From Paroedura picta (lineage: Eukaryota; Chordata; Lepidosauria; Squamata; Gekkonidae): 64,000 bases of DNA. Positions 39,061 to 53,500 of the stretch are shown here, piece after piece; the first letter of the stretch is position 1; each line of letters starts with the position of its first letter. The DNA lies in NCBI RefSeq assembly GCF_049243985.1, contig NC_135380.1, forward strand, positions 23,050,501-23,114,500, read 5' to 3'. The notes below the pieces were generated by a model. That model ran no database searches. It had not been told where the DNA came from and saw only the letters and a list, made by a program, of their open reading frames with translations. A program made the translations under genes and the position numbers.

Positions 39061-39320
39061 CTGGGTGTTTAAAATTTATATGAGGAAAGGGGTTGGTCAT
39101 TTGGCCCATTCCTCTTGGCTTCAAAAGGGGACTCATTGCTGGGCCAATGTATTTATCTCCTTTAGAAGGCCAATGCTCCTGGAAAAGGTACTCCGACCTG
39201 CTGCTCTGCTTCAACCTCTGGAACGCCATTAGCTAGTGGTAGCTGCGGTTAATATGACCTTATACTCTGTCCAAGAGACAGGTATTTGCTTATAAGAAGT
39301 GTGTTTGAAACACTAATAAT

Positions 39321-39360
39321 TTGTCCCTTGACAAAGCCAGCAGGCGAAACGCATTGGGAC
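39321..39360 (+). ncRNA. Decayed hammerhead-like motif
   Basis: GTCCC and GGGAC can pair as stem I; GCC-AGCA-GGC forms stem II; GAAAC follows directly; GCATT would be the minimal stem III region. The CUGANGA core position reads TTGACAA, so it is a relic. A second kind of terminal unit from that at 16579 and 34348. Confidence 0.4.
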
Positions 39361-39424
39361 TTATATGAAGAAAGAATTTTAAAACATCTGAAACTGAAGA
39401 GAGACGACTCTATTGGGATTTATT

Positions 39425-39725
39425 CTCTGCGAGGCGGCAGGTGTGCTCTGCAGGCCTGGGGAAGCCATCCCCGGCCCCCTCCCCTCCCTTGAAGCCGTGG
39501 CTTCTCCGGGGCCCACGGAACGCACCCACCACCTCTGCGAGGCTGCGGGTGTGCTCCGCGGGCCCGGGGAAGCCATCTCTGGCCCCCTCCCGCCGAAGCC
39601 TCCCGACTGGCTAGAACTCTGGCCTGTCCAGGTGAGGGCCCAATCGGAAGGCGCTTCATGCCTTCCAATTGGGTCCCCACCTGGACTGGCCCCACCCACT
39701 CTCCGCCCACAACAGCCTTAACCAA
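39425..39725. repeat. GC-rich segment with internal ~105-bp tandem duplication
   Basis: CTCTGCGAGGCGGCAGGTGT at 39425 recurs as CTCTGCGAGGCTGCGGGTGT at about 39532, each followed by GGGGAAGCCATC and CCGGCCCCCTCCC-type sequence. It directly follows the hammerhead-like relic. Family unknown; frames on both strands are composition artefacts. Confidence 0.55.
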
Positions 39726-39774
39726 ATATGATACCGCTCCCCGAGCGGTTTAAAGATGCGTGTGTGTGTGTGTG

Positions 39775-40000
39775 CGTATTTCATTGATAGCCCACCTTTT
39801 TTTACAACAAAGACCCAGAACAGCTTACATCATTTGCCTCCATTTTATTATCACAACAACCCTGTGAGGTAGGTTAGGCTGAGTTTGTGTGATGGATGCA
39901 AAGTCACCCAACAAGCCTCCCTGGAAGAGTGTGGGTGTGAACTTGGGTCTCCCAGGGCCTTGTCTAAAACTCTAACCACTGCACTATGCTGGCTTTCATA
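39775..40000 (-). repeat. tRNA-derived SINE, second subfamily
   Basis: On the minus strand a tRNA-like head (GCCAGCATAGTGCAGTGGTT) is followed by a CTGGGAGACCCAAG segment and an AACCTACCTCACAGGGTTGT core. Distinct from family A in the middle. A small family A tail piece lies at about 40240-40300. Confidence 0.68.
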
Positions 40001-40300
40001 GACTGGCTGCTGTTGAGCCATAGTGAGTAATCAGGCCTGGGAGAATCATGCAAATGTCATGATAGCAAATGGCCTAGGGGGTGTATGGGTAGGCCTGGCC
40101 CAACTGAACTCCTCTCCAAAGATGAAGACAGCCCTCTCCAAAGATGAAGACAGAGGGAGGGATGAAGTACCCTCCCTCTGCCTTTTACACCAAGGGAAGC
40201 TTGAAGGCTGACAATACAACCATAATGGTCACTGGGAGGGAAGAAGAAAAGTTGGTTTTTATATGCCATTTTTTCTCTACCTTCCCTTTCCTCTCTTTGC

Positions 40301-42209
40301 TTTCAAAGGCTGTGCATGGGACACATCTTGGCAGGTTCCATTTGTCATGGAACTCCTGCTAAACATCTGTGCAGCACTTAAAAGCAAATAAAGCCCCCTT
40401 TCACATCTGGCCATCCCCTCATTTTCCAGCTTTGTTGCAGAACCTGCAGAGCTCTTGGCATCCTGATGTTTTTGCCCAACAGATTTTTCCTCCCTGTCCT
40501 CAAAGACACGTTGTCCTACTCCTGAAAATCCTGACCCATAAATCTTATTTTTGGGATTTCTATTTTATTTTCTCAAGCCCCCATGTGCCTGGTCTTTAGA
40601 GTGCCACGCCTCTACCATCAGCTGTGCTTTCCCCTAAACGACATTCTCCACTCCTGTGTCCCTTGCATCCTGTTACCTTGGCGACAGCCTCTCATCCTGC
40701 TCCCCACCCCTGGGACCCCCAAAGGTGTCATACCCCATCATTAGCAAGTGTGAGGAAGTGGCAAGCATTCCCAGCCCCTGAGGGATCCATCTCATTACAG
40801 CTAGGCAGGTCTTCATGAAAACAACTTTGAGCTAAAGCCTGTGACGAGACTCAGTAGCCATACCTCAGGCCAGGTGTCAATGGAGACAGGTCATGACCCT
40901 TGAGCCAACACCGGCTCCGGGTGGTGGGCTGTGCACATTCTGGCTGCTGCAGGTGGTCGAGCCACAAGGCAACATGAGGAGACTAACTTGACTTGTGGAT
41001 TCTGGGAATTGTTCCGAGGCAGCAGTAGAGGGAGACAGCTAGCTGCGAGTCAGGGGTGCAATTTACCAGGGGAGCTCTCCCATCCAAACCCCAACTGGAA
41101 GGGACAGGAGCTGCATTTTCCCAGTGGGTTGAGCTCCACAGTCATTAGCATCCAGGTTGTAATTCTGCATTTTGCTGAGAAAAATCCAGGAGCTCCGTAT
41201 CCCCCCTTCCCTGTATCTTAGCAGCTGCAGTGTGAAATTTGCCGGAACTCAGAGAAAGCATGACCATGGAAATGTAAGGGCCCCAGAGGATTGCAGCGGA
41301 GTTTGTCAACTGTTTAGAGCATCGGTGTGGCACTAAGTGACGCCATGACAGCCCCGGGAGAGGAATTTAGCCAGACTCCCATGCAAGACTCCTGGGCTTC
41401 TGCCTCTGGAGTCTCGTTTAGCAGGAAGAAAAGGAAAAGGGCATTAATAAGTGGGGAGGGAGAGGGGGACATTATGATGGGATCTGCTCAGAGCTGCAGC
41501 CTTACCTAGCCCTTCTGCTGGGACGACATTTGCAATGCTGGTCTGGGGATAAAGTGGGTAAATATAGCAGCAAATTGGGCATGTCACTTAAGGCTACTAG
41601 ATGGAGAGGGAAAGCTTTACAATGCCTGCCCCTTCATTCCCAGCCAGTGCAGACTCCTGTTGTCCTGAAGTGTGTGTATTGTGAGTGGAGGGGAGGGTGT
41701 CTCTGAGATGGAACCATCCTGGAGAAGCCCATAGCAGCACCGACATCCCTGCAGTTGTCCTCCTCTCTGGGAGAGCAGCAGGGGACACCACCCAGCTGTA
41801 GCAGGGAGTGGCTCAGTGAACCAAGGACATGCCCAGGTATGCACCAAGTTTTGGTGCTGGGCAAGAGCCATTCCTCTGAAATGGCCAGCTGGATTTGTTG
41901 AATTGTCCACTCTATGGAGAAAGGATTACCTTTCTTGGCACATCTTATTTCCTACTTTATTCCTTTACTGCATCTAATCCCTATGCTGCCCCTCCATTAT
42001 CAAAATTCTATGCTGAGAATAAAAATGACAGAAACATAAGCACTGATAAAGATCTCAAGTTGCTAACTGTTGCTTCATAGCAAAGCTCACCTTAGCTGTA
42101 GGCACAGCGGTCTGATTGCTGCAATTGCAACCAAGGATGGGGGGGAAACAGAAAAAGAAGAAAAAATCCACCAAATTTAGCATCCCAATAATTTTGCCAG
42201 TGTGAGGTA
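40301..42209. other. Gene-free stretch
   Basis: No exon, RNA gene or clear repeat was recognised. Reading frames such as 40931-41221 and 41617-41910 resemble no known protein. Confidence 0.4.
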
Positions 42210-42445
42210 GTGATGAGCCAGGTTTGATTCCCTGCTCCTCCAAATGCAGCCAACTGGGTGACCTTGAGTCAATCACAGTCTTGATAGAGCTGTTTTGACC
42301 GAGCAGTCCTGTCAGAGCTTTCCCAGCCCCACCTACCTCACAGGGTACCAGTTGTGGGGAGAGGAAAGGGAAGGCAATTGTAAGCTGCTTTGAGACTCCT
42401 TCAGGTCATGAAAAGCGGGGTATAAAAACCAACTCCTATTATCTT
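42210..42445 (+). repeat. SINE family A copy
   Basis: GAGCCAGGTTTGATTCCCTG, CAGCCAACTGGGTGACCTTG, CACCTACCTCACAGGGTACC and TAAGCTGCTTTGAGACTCCT follow in order; tail AACCAACTCC. Ends about 620 bases before the sulfotransferase start. Confidence 0.72.
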
Positions 42446-42955
42446 TTTTAAAGTCAGGGCAAAAATGACAAATTCTTAACACCCCACTGAATTATATACT
42501 TTATTTCCGTGCTTGGAACCTGCCAATCAAAGGTTCTCAGACTGTTAGGCATTAACCCTTGACAGTCTATCATGGTTACATTACTCTATTTCATGGTTAT
42601 TACTAATATAGAGATTTCAATAATTCAGTGAAATATACAATGCACTCATTTCCAATTCAATGTGGTCACGGGAATGCTGAAGACCACTGGATAGCCATCA
42701 GTCGGCTTCAGCTACCATCCCAGATCACCCATAACTATTTCCTTGCCTCAGTTGAAGTTTGGAGGATCAACAAAATGGCAACCATTCACAATATTCTTCT
42801 CTTATTTCTTCAGTTCTGCTGTGAACTAGGCTGTTGGTGAGTGGATGTTCTTCTGGCAGGGGCCTCCTGTAACATTACAATGGAAAGCTCCAAGAAGCTG
42901 TGGGCCACAGAGGGAGAACTGGCTTTATAAAAGTCTTCTACATCCAGAAGAGTGA

Positions 42956-43975
<1,020 letters not shown>

Positions 43976-44092
43976 GCCCTGCATTCAGACTTGATGAGAG
44001 CTTCAGATAGTGACTAAGATGTAGAGTAGGGCCTCTAGGCACAGTGCTTTCTATAGTGGAGATCTATTCCCTTTGCTTTCCAATGAACTGGA

Positions 44093-44098
44093 AATAAA
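44093..44098 (+). promoter_or_regulatory. Poly(A) signal AATAAA of the HS3ST1-like gene
   Basis: AATAAA lies 118 bases after the sulfotransferase stop codon, which would give a short 3' UTR. It is the first such hexamer downstream on the sense strand. Use of this site is inferred. Confidence 0.55.
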
Positions 44099-47000
44099 TC
44101 ACTATCATAGAGAAGCAATTCAGTGGTCTGTGAGTCGTGAGGACAGCAGCACAACAGGAAATAGCTTATAAAGCAGAGACTTTCTGCCTTCATTGTTTAG
44201 AGCCTTTTAATATGATAGTTGGTTCTTATTTCCAAATCTCACAGCAACTGAGACTGATCCCACTGTCCTATGTATTCAGGTGCTACATTGTAGGTTATCA
44301 GAGATTCCACCCAAATCTTGCTTGGGATCTATTTCCAGAAATTGTGTGATGAACCAACATCAGAAGATACAAACTCATTGGTTCACACGATAATTGTTTG
44401 CTCCACCTTTCTCTCATACCGTAAGCAACTACAGGAACTGAAATTTCAGACATTCTGCTTTATTCATTTCATGCTCACCTCTGTTCCATTTATGTTCAAC
44501 AGAGGGCAGCAGTTCCCCATGAAATAAGACTTCTACAGTTCTCTGAATGTTTTGGGTTTTTAAGCAGTATACAATATTGAAAGGCAAACCTATCAACAGA
44601 TTTGGTGATTCTATTGTGAGCACAGAAAACTGTTTCCACTGGAACACTTAACCCAGTATTGGCTACAGTGGCAGCAGCTTTCTAGGCAGCCTCAGGCAGA
44701 GAAAGGTCCTTATGGTTCTTTACCTGATTCCCTTTAACTGGACATACTATGAATTGAAACTTGGGGCATTCTATATGTAATGGGAACTGCTGCTGAACTG
44801 CAGCCCCTTGGCCTTTTGCTGATGGATACAAGCTTGCCTGACAAATGCAGACAGATCCCTTGAGGCAGTCTTAGAGAGCTCAAATTCCTTAATCCTCATA
44901 AAAAGTTGTCATTGTGTTGCATTTGTGGCATGAACAGGATGGGCATCAGTCTGAGGATAGGGAGGAAAAAGACTACATAGGGGAATCTCAGTTACAGCAT
45001 ATTTGCTGTAACATGGGGCTTATTCCCACATTAGTTGTACATGGATTACTCTTCCCATGCTTTGTGTGCTTTCTGGGTGGGAAATCATCCTCTCTTATCC
45101 CCTCCAATTTATGTTCCAGTGGTAGCAACCTGTGTACAATTATATAGGAGCAAGCTCTGTTGAATTTGACCACATAAAGCGTTCATAGGATTAGGCCATT
45201 TGCTTATCTTGTGCATGCACAACTGGCAGAAGCAAGCTAAAACGTTTGCTGCATGCTGGGTATTTCCTGGAGCTACTGGAAGAGAACACCCAGGAACCCG
45301 TGGATTCAACTGCAGACGTAGCAGCTTCTGTAGAACTCTATTTGCTTCCAGTTTGGTTCTATATCCCTGCCAAACAGTACTTTTGTTTGTGGGAAACCAA
45401 GTATGATCTCTGCAAAAAACCTGACAGGGTCAGAACCAGAATTGAAAGCTGAAGTTGCGCCAGTGATAGCTGAAGAATTCTTATGCTTTTACACCATTTC
45501 CCCCGGTGCCTATCTTGAGGGTAAAAGTATAAGGAAGGCATCAGAAAAAAGGTTCACACTTGTTCCTGAAAAACTGACAGGCACTCATTATCACTGTTCT
45601 TGACCAATCCAGCCATGCTGGGAAGTAATCCACTAATGATCTGGTAATACTCAGGGGCCAAATACCATAGACTGAAGCGCTCTGCTCACCAGCAAGTCTT
45701 ACAACAGGCTCAGAGTCTTCAACCCAGAACAAAAATAAGGGGCACCCTTCACCAAATCTTCTTGTCTACGTCTTAGAGAACCAGTCCCTTATAAGCAATT
45801 AACTGATTTTCATAGTATGTCAAAGATGGAAAGTAGCATGCTTATTACTGAAGGCTGGTGAGACAAACTATCTTTTCCATCTTAGAGTAGCTTATTGTTG
45901 CACAGGTGTGCTGTGCCATTTTTGAAATTCAATAAATACCCTATTACAATCAACACACTAATTGAATATGCTACTTTTCTATCCTACCATCTTTTTATAC
46001 CACTGCAACTTTTAGTAAAAGAAGTTTCTGAAAACTTTTTAATCAAAATGATTAATTTTGCTATCTTGCTCAGTACAAAAATGGGCCATGGGAAGAGTAC
46101 AACTCCTTCCCAGCTTACCCATAACCACTACTCTGCTTGCTGATTCTGAAATCCTTATCTGTATTCACAATGGCTCTTTCTCTTTGACCAGAATCTGGCA
46201 TTAATTTTAAATGATCATTCTTATAACAATATGGTGGAGGGAAATCCAAGGTATCTCTCCACACTACTGCCAGTTATTATTTGTGATTTTATGTCTGGGG
46301 TTTTAATCGGATTTTATGGGGTTTTATTGACTTATGTAACCCGTCACAAGCCAGGGAGTGGTGGGCGGTGGGCAATAAATCAAATAAATCATAAATAATA
46401 ATTATAGAGATGCAACTGAAGCCCTACTTTATATGGCCTAATTCATGCAGAAAATGTGTTTCCACAGTTTCTGACAAGGCTATAACTTTAAAACTATATC
46501 CTTTTTATTAATTTCAAGTCGCAGTGCTTCTGGGCATTAATTTCTGTATGAAATAATAACCTGAGAGTTGATAGAGTTATTTAAAGATGGACATAGGCAC
46601 GCCAGGAGAACCCAAGCATAAGTATTGATGAAACAATCCTCAGTTTGCCATAATAATTTGTCACCAGTCATCTGTAAGAACGTTAACTCAGTTTACTAAT
46701 ATGTATAGCTTGCCCCAAAGTTATTATACTGCATAGGGTCAAACCATATACTAGTAATCATGTAACTGCAATGTAACTATTATAATATTGGCTGCATTGA
46801 TTGTGTAGCATTTTGTTTCAGATGTATTAACTTTGATGCATTTAATGACTTTAATTTGTGTACCAAGGCCTTTATAACTAGTGAGTAATTGACAACAATG
46901 TGTTATAGCACAATTAAGCATTAAGTAATGCAGAAGCCACCACACTGGGTTTGGGAACATACCTTTTGTTAACTGATACCCCTGTAAAAGTGTTGCATTA

Positions 47001-47138
47001 TTAAACTACACATTCTTCTAGGTTAAATTAAATTCTGGCTGTTGATTCCATATGGCTATCTCAATTACCTCTGTCAAAGAACAAGGCAACCCCATCATCA
47101 TAAATGTGGTCATGTTAAAGACTAGTTTGGTGAAGAGG
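44099..47138. other. Interval between the HS3ST1-like gene and H2AZ2
   Basis: No coding exon seen. A LINE-like 3' tail (GTAACCCGTCACAAGCC, GTGGTGGGC, AATAAATCAAATAAAT) lies at about 46315-46395 on the plus strand. The rest is AT-rich unique-looking DNA. Confidence 0.45.
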
Positions 47139-47144
47139 TTTATT
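47139..47144 (-). promoter_or_regulatory. Candidate poly(A) signal of H2AZ2
   Basis: TTTATT on the plus strand reads AATAAA on the minus strand, about 390 bases after the H2AZ2 stop. The intervening AT-rich stretch would be the 3' UTR. No stronger candidate was noticed nearer the stop. Confidence 0.4.
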
Positions 47145-47531
47145 TTTTAAATGAAGCTCAACAGGACTTGAAGGCACCACCAGCATTATAGCTAAAAAGA
47201 TATGGAGACCACATATAGACCACATTGACTTTTCACACCAGCAGAATGAAACGCAAAACAAATTTTGTAAAAAATGGTTTTATCAGTTCCATTTTTGTAT
47301 AAAACACATGGGAGAAACCTAGCCAATCAACACACAAATTGCTGCCACATAACAAGGTACTTTTTTGTCAAACTTTGAATCTAAAGAACATACAAATGTT
47401 TTAAGTCTACAGTCAATTGTCTATGCTCTTCCATTTAACTATTTTTTTAAAAATTCCACATATCCCCATATTTCTTCTGTCCCAGTTACAGTACAATGAC
47501 AGGGAGGAAGAGGGTTGTTTAAAACTCTTCT

Positions 47532-50500
47532 CTATGCAGTTTTCTGCTGTCCCTTCTTTCCGATCAGAGACTTGTGGATGTGAGGAATTACACCTGCAGA
47601 AAGAATAATGGATTAGAATTAACAATTGACTTTTGGCAGCCATTCATATTAAGTGTTATTTTCTCTTCCACTTCCCTTCACAAGCTGAAAGCACTACATT
47701 TTCCAAACTCTGAGGTGTTTCCAGTCACATCTCAGCAGTGCAATTGCCTTTACCAAAACAAGCAATTGTCTTTCATTTAATGCTAGTTTAGGGGGCTGAT
47801 CTGACTTAGTCAAAAGAAAACATAGTGCCAAGAAGAATTACTACACAAACTTTAAAAACAACCCCCCTTGGATTTTCTTTGGAGATTAGGTTTTCCTCTG
47901 AGCATACAGACAACTATGCTGTGAGAGTATCATGAAAATATGTTTCTGATTTCATTCCCTGATCTAAGTTTTTAGCCCTAATTAAAATAAGATTGTTTTA
48001 TAAAAAGGTGTTCAAAAACTGATGTGCAGGACACCATTGTTGCTATAAGCATCACCATGAGATCTGCTCTATTCTTCTGTTAAGATTAACACTCCTTAGG
48101 AACAAAAAGCTATCTAACTCATTAACTTATTTTGAAAAATCCACATTTAACTAGCAGCAAAGAACAGATTACAATCCACCTCTGTCACAAAGCTGCATCT
48201 GAAACAGTGACCTGGAGTCATATTAATAAGCATGACCATTTACAAATACCTCATACAGTACAATACAAGCAGCTGTAATTTATTATAGTTCACTAGTTTC
48301 TTACTAGTAATCCAACCACTGTTGTGTCAAGTGGTATGAGAAATTTCATGCATATCCTCACAGGGACAAAAATCCAGGGATTAGCTGACCTCACTATTTG
48401 GCAGGATGTTTCACATTAGCATTTTACCATGTAGATACAAGTACAGTGTGAAAAACTATCTGTAATCAACAGTAGTTTTTACTATAATCTAATAATTTTA
48501 GAATTGCTCCAACTACATACCTCCACCGGCAATTGTAGCTTTAATAAGGGAATCCAATTCCTCATCACCACGAATAGCAAGCTGCAAGTGACGAGGAGTG
48601 ATACGTTTTACCTTGAGATCCTTGGAAGCATTACCTGCCAACTCCAAAACCTGTCAGGAGAAAGGAGGGACTGAAATTGGAAACTGCTTAAAGGGTTTCT
48701 TCATCTGTTTTTGGAAAACAAAGTTTATCTTTTAATAGCTGAAACATGGACATACTTTCTTACACTGAGATCAAAAATAATCCTAGGCCCCTAGAACAAA
48801 TTGTTTAAGATGATATAATATAGCTGTTGCAAATGTCTTAACCATGCAGTGAGCTTGTTTCATAACAGATTTTGATTTAGACACATTACAATTTGCCATG
48901 GAAGACTACAGTTACAGTTAAACAGAAAAAATACTAAGTTCTCCTTTGCTGCAACAGGCAAAAATCTGATGCTGCCTACTGAAAACCTGTTCGTAAGTAG
49001 CATGAAACCCTTGAATATATCTCTATAAAATACAACATCCTAAGTTAATATAATAAATATTAATTTCAAAACAAGTGGGAAACATTTAAGTAACAGGTTC
49101 AAAAGGCTTGGCAATAGGGCTCTACTCATGGTACAATGGATCACATGCTCAGAACTGCAAAATGTCTCTTCTAGGTTAAATTGGCTAATGATCCTGAAAG
49201 AAGTTCTGCCTTCTGAAATGCACAATATAGTTCATTCTGATGAGATGTATGATAGTTCTAAGACAGAAGGAAACAAGAGTCCCTAATAGTTTTTTTTTAC
49301 TTTTATTCAGAAACACTAGAGTTAATCTAAAACTGAAAATGAAATTAAATCAGAAGAGGAAAGTAAAAGCAACTATTCAAAAACAGAAGTATATCCATTT
49401 TTGAAACCTGCAGTTATGGTCATTAGGGGAAAAAAGCCTTCCTTCACTCTGCTTTAGAGGAAGGATCAAGCAGTTGTTATTACTGCCCTTTCAAACAAGT
49501 ACAGCATTCTTGGTTTCATGGAATATTTGGTGAGTCATTTATCTTTTGCACCAAACCTGATTAAAAAGAAAGTATACAAATAATCCACATTAGAGTTTAC
49601 TAGCTATTAAGAATCAAATTATTTGATCCAGGTTTTAAAGAAGCAGCATCAGTTATGTAATGGAACTTTAGGAGTACCTACAGGGCTCTGGATTATGTGA
49701 TTTGGCAACAGAACTTACCTCAGCAGTGAGGTACTCAAGAATTGCAGCACTGTACACAGCAGCTGTAGCACCAACCCGTCCATGGCTTGTGGTGCGAGTC
49801 TTCAAGTGTCTATGGATACGGCCCACTGGGAACTGAAAGAAGAGACTGTTCAGCATTTATGGTCAAAGCCAACTACAAGGGCCTGACACTGAATCAGTGA
49901 ACCTTTTCTAGAGAAAATGGTACAGTTAATATGGTTATTCCCACTATGAGTAATAGCCAGGCTCAGGCTCTACAGATGTTTGCCACTGACTATAGCCCAC
50001 TAAGGTAGCAGTAGCCCTAATTAAATGGCCATTAAACTCCTCTAGTTCCACACCTGATTGTCTTCTTCCCGGACAAGAACTTTGAATTAAGTTGTCTAAT
50101 AGCTCAAAGGGTATCCTAGTAAAAATTTCATGAATTAGAGTCAAGCTCTAGCTTGGGAACCAGTCAAATTAATTAAAGGATGTTTCATTATTATTATTTT
50201 TTAGCAGAAGAGCTAAGCATGGCTGCCCTACATTTGAATGTTAGTTTTATGATCCAAATTCAGCCTCTTCAAAACGTAGCTTAATGCGAATGGTATCTCA
50301 TCTTCAAGGGAACAGGACATTAATACTTGTTATGTAGTATTGTGCATTCAGTTTGTGAAATACTTTGTATGATGCTAAAAAAGATGACATATGTTAATCT
50401 AATTACCCATGGATGTCAGTCGGTGCCTCTCAGTCTCCAGGCAACTAATTAAAGAAGTCCCATCTCTAGGTGGAGAGCTGAACCTTATATAAGACCTGGG

Positions 50501-53500
50501 GATGCTTGGGAGAATCTAAAGAAGTACATAGAGCTTGAATTCCCCCCCCCCAGATATCTTGATGTATCTTGTTCATTCTACCTATCCTGTGGGAAATGGT
50601 TGTGATCAGATAAGCTGTATATAGAAATCCATGTGTGAACACATCCGCTTTACAGTTTTTAAAACTTCTGAGTAGGAGGTTAGGTGAGTTCTCAAGCAGG
50701 GAGGCCAGTATCTTCATGGTATTATTTCCTGCAAGACCCAACTAGGGGCCATAGCATTTTCCTTCAACTGCATGGTATCTCATGTTGCATCAGCAGTAAA
50801 GGCAACTTAAGGATGCGCACATTTAAACGATCTGGTACAATTTTGACTTGTTCCAAATTGATTCAGATTCCTGTGATTTGGGTCTACCCAAACAGATTCG
50901 GCTCCACTGGAGCCTGAAAAACAAAATCAGATTGGGTCTGCTGGAGAGACGTTTAAAGACTCAACCAAACAGCTGCAAAGAGTGGGTTCTCTGCAGCTTC
51001 AGGAAGGTCTCTTGGGGAGATGTTTGAAGATATGTGAACAGCTGGTGGTGCTGTCTCTGGCCCCTGTCGAAGGGTGCAGCAAAGCCATGTTGCCTCTGAG
51101 AGAAATACTGTCTTTGAGTCAGGGCTGAGGAAGATACATTCAGAGACTTAGCTGTCTGCTGGTTCTTTTTCATGGTAGTAAAAAAAAAAAAACATCTGTA
51201 GATTGTGAGAGCAAAGTAGAACCCTCAAAAGTGAATTCCTCCACTCTACTGTGAGTCTCCAGTGGGAGAGCAGGATTACACAGCCATGAGTGTCTCTGGA
51301 TAACTACAGCAGAGACTACAGATATGGCACATGCATTTGCAGTGGGCCTGCTCACATTAAATTCTTGTTTTGAAAGCTTAATCACCTCAGATTTAATAAG
51401 TCTTGCAGGGACTTAAGAATCCTTGGGCAGTTTGGCTAAAAACTGGGAAAGCTGATAGCTTCCCATGATTAGAAGAAGAAGAAGAGTTGGTTCTTATATG
51501 CCGCTTTTCCCTACCCGAAGGAGGCTCAAAGCGGCTTACAGTCGCCTTCCCATTCCTCTCCCCACAACAGACACCCTGTGAGGTGGGTGAGGCTGAGAGA
51601 GTCCTGATATCACTGCCCGGTCAGAACAGTTTTATCAGTGCCGTGGCGAGCCCAAGGTCACCCAGCTGGTTGCATGTGGGGGAGCGCAGAATCGAACCTG
51701 GCATGCCAGATTAGAAGTCCGCACTCCTAACCACTACACCAAACTGGCAATTCGCTGTTCGGAACTTAAGAGCTGATAAGGAATAAAACTGGACACTTTA
51801 AGGTGTTCAGCCAATGGCTCGCCGTATCTGCTGGGGATGAGTATTGACCATGCCACTGCTGTGCCTGCATGTCTTCTGTGATCAATGAAGATGGTGGAGG
51901 TTGTGCGGACAGAAACTCACAGGTCCTGTTTCACTCTGTATAGGTTCTTTATCATACGAGGCATAGCTTGGGTGGAGGCTGGTTTCTGCCAAGTAGGGAC
52001 CATGAAGTCAAACAGGCCCATCAAAATAGGAATATCCTCTATATTTGGCATATCTGAATAGAGCCAATTCAGATGGTTATCTGAAGTGGAGACGTCAATA
52101 TCAGGGGCTTTACCCATTCTAGGCATCTCTTCCCCATAGAGACAGAATTCTTCACTAGGAGATACTGGAGTCAAATTGCCTACTACAGTATTGTCAAGTG
52201 GCAGGCCCAAGACTTTCAGTGAAAAGCTGCAGACAGCTCTTCTTCAGGTTGGTGGTAAGGGAATTGAAAAAAGGGCATTTTCCTAGAAATTCTTCTTTTG
52301 ACTAAAGAATTCAGTTAACACCAGTAAAGAAGTCCACCATAATTTAACCAGTTATAAAACACTGCTATATTCTAATACAAGTTAAGAGTCTATCAAGAAT
52401 CACATGGTATGAGGTTGTTGTTGTTAGGTGCAAAGTTGTGTCGGACCCATCACGACCCCATGGACAATGATCCTCCAGGCCTTCCTGTCCTCTACCATTC
52501 CCCGGAGTCCATTGGGGTATGGGGTAGCACAGTATTATTTACTGTTAGAAAATACAAGTTGCTTCTTGTTCACCAGGCCCTCGGTTCCAGCCATCTTATG
52601 TAATTATAACAGTTTCCTTAACTGCTGGATGTAGTTAATCAAGCCCTGGACTGGAGCAGTATATTGCAGGGAATTTGGGATGGGAGATGGAATCTTATAA
52701 CATGTACCGAAATTCTAATTTCAATTATAATTTCAATTCTTATTGCAAGACAGTTAAAGCAGTATAAATCAGTATGGGTTCTGCTTCCTTTATAACTGAA
52801 GTCTTTGTGTATGCTTGTAATTATACAGATACTTGACTCCAAACTATTCTACTATTCTTCCATGGCAATGGACTTGGGTCCCTGACAACAACCCTGAGAG
52901 GTGAATCAGGTTAAGAGAGTGACTGGCACCACTGCTGTTAGATTAAATTCTGGAAGCAAAGAAAAACTTCTCATAAGGCTTATTTCATATAAAGTCAAAG
53001 ATTGATTATTTAAAATGTATGCATAAAAATATCAGCAGTACAAAAATGAGGATATTTTCAAGCACTGATCTAATTTGGAAGCAGGCTTTAGGTCATGGAG
53101 AGCAAACAATGTAATCTTTTCATAGATTTTCTTAGTTGTCGTCATACACACACATGCACACTATTTGAATAAAGGCATCTAGTCCTTTCCTTTAATGACA
53201 ATGATTTGTAAAAGGCTTATTAGCTCAAGAATCTGAAATAAAGGAAATGTGAGGAAAAAAGGAGAATGACTGACCCAAGTTCACTCAAGGGATAGTGTGA
53301 GATTTGAGCCTGGCTCTCCTGACATTGTTTGCAGCCACGACACCACTTCAACATATTTTCTCCAAACCTATGTAATTACTTCCTTAATGAGGATTCTTGG
53401 CTTCATGACTGTAAGTGTTCTCAGAAGTTTACAGCAAACTGAACTGGTGGAGAGACTGGGAGGTTCCTTCCATTAGCACCCACCCTGTTAAGGGTAGGTG

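Noticed and set aside
39379-39725. Overlapping proline- and glycine-rich frames of about 100 codons on both strands
   Set aside because: Composition artefact of the GC-rich tandem duplication.
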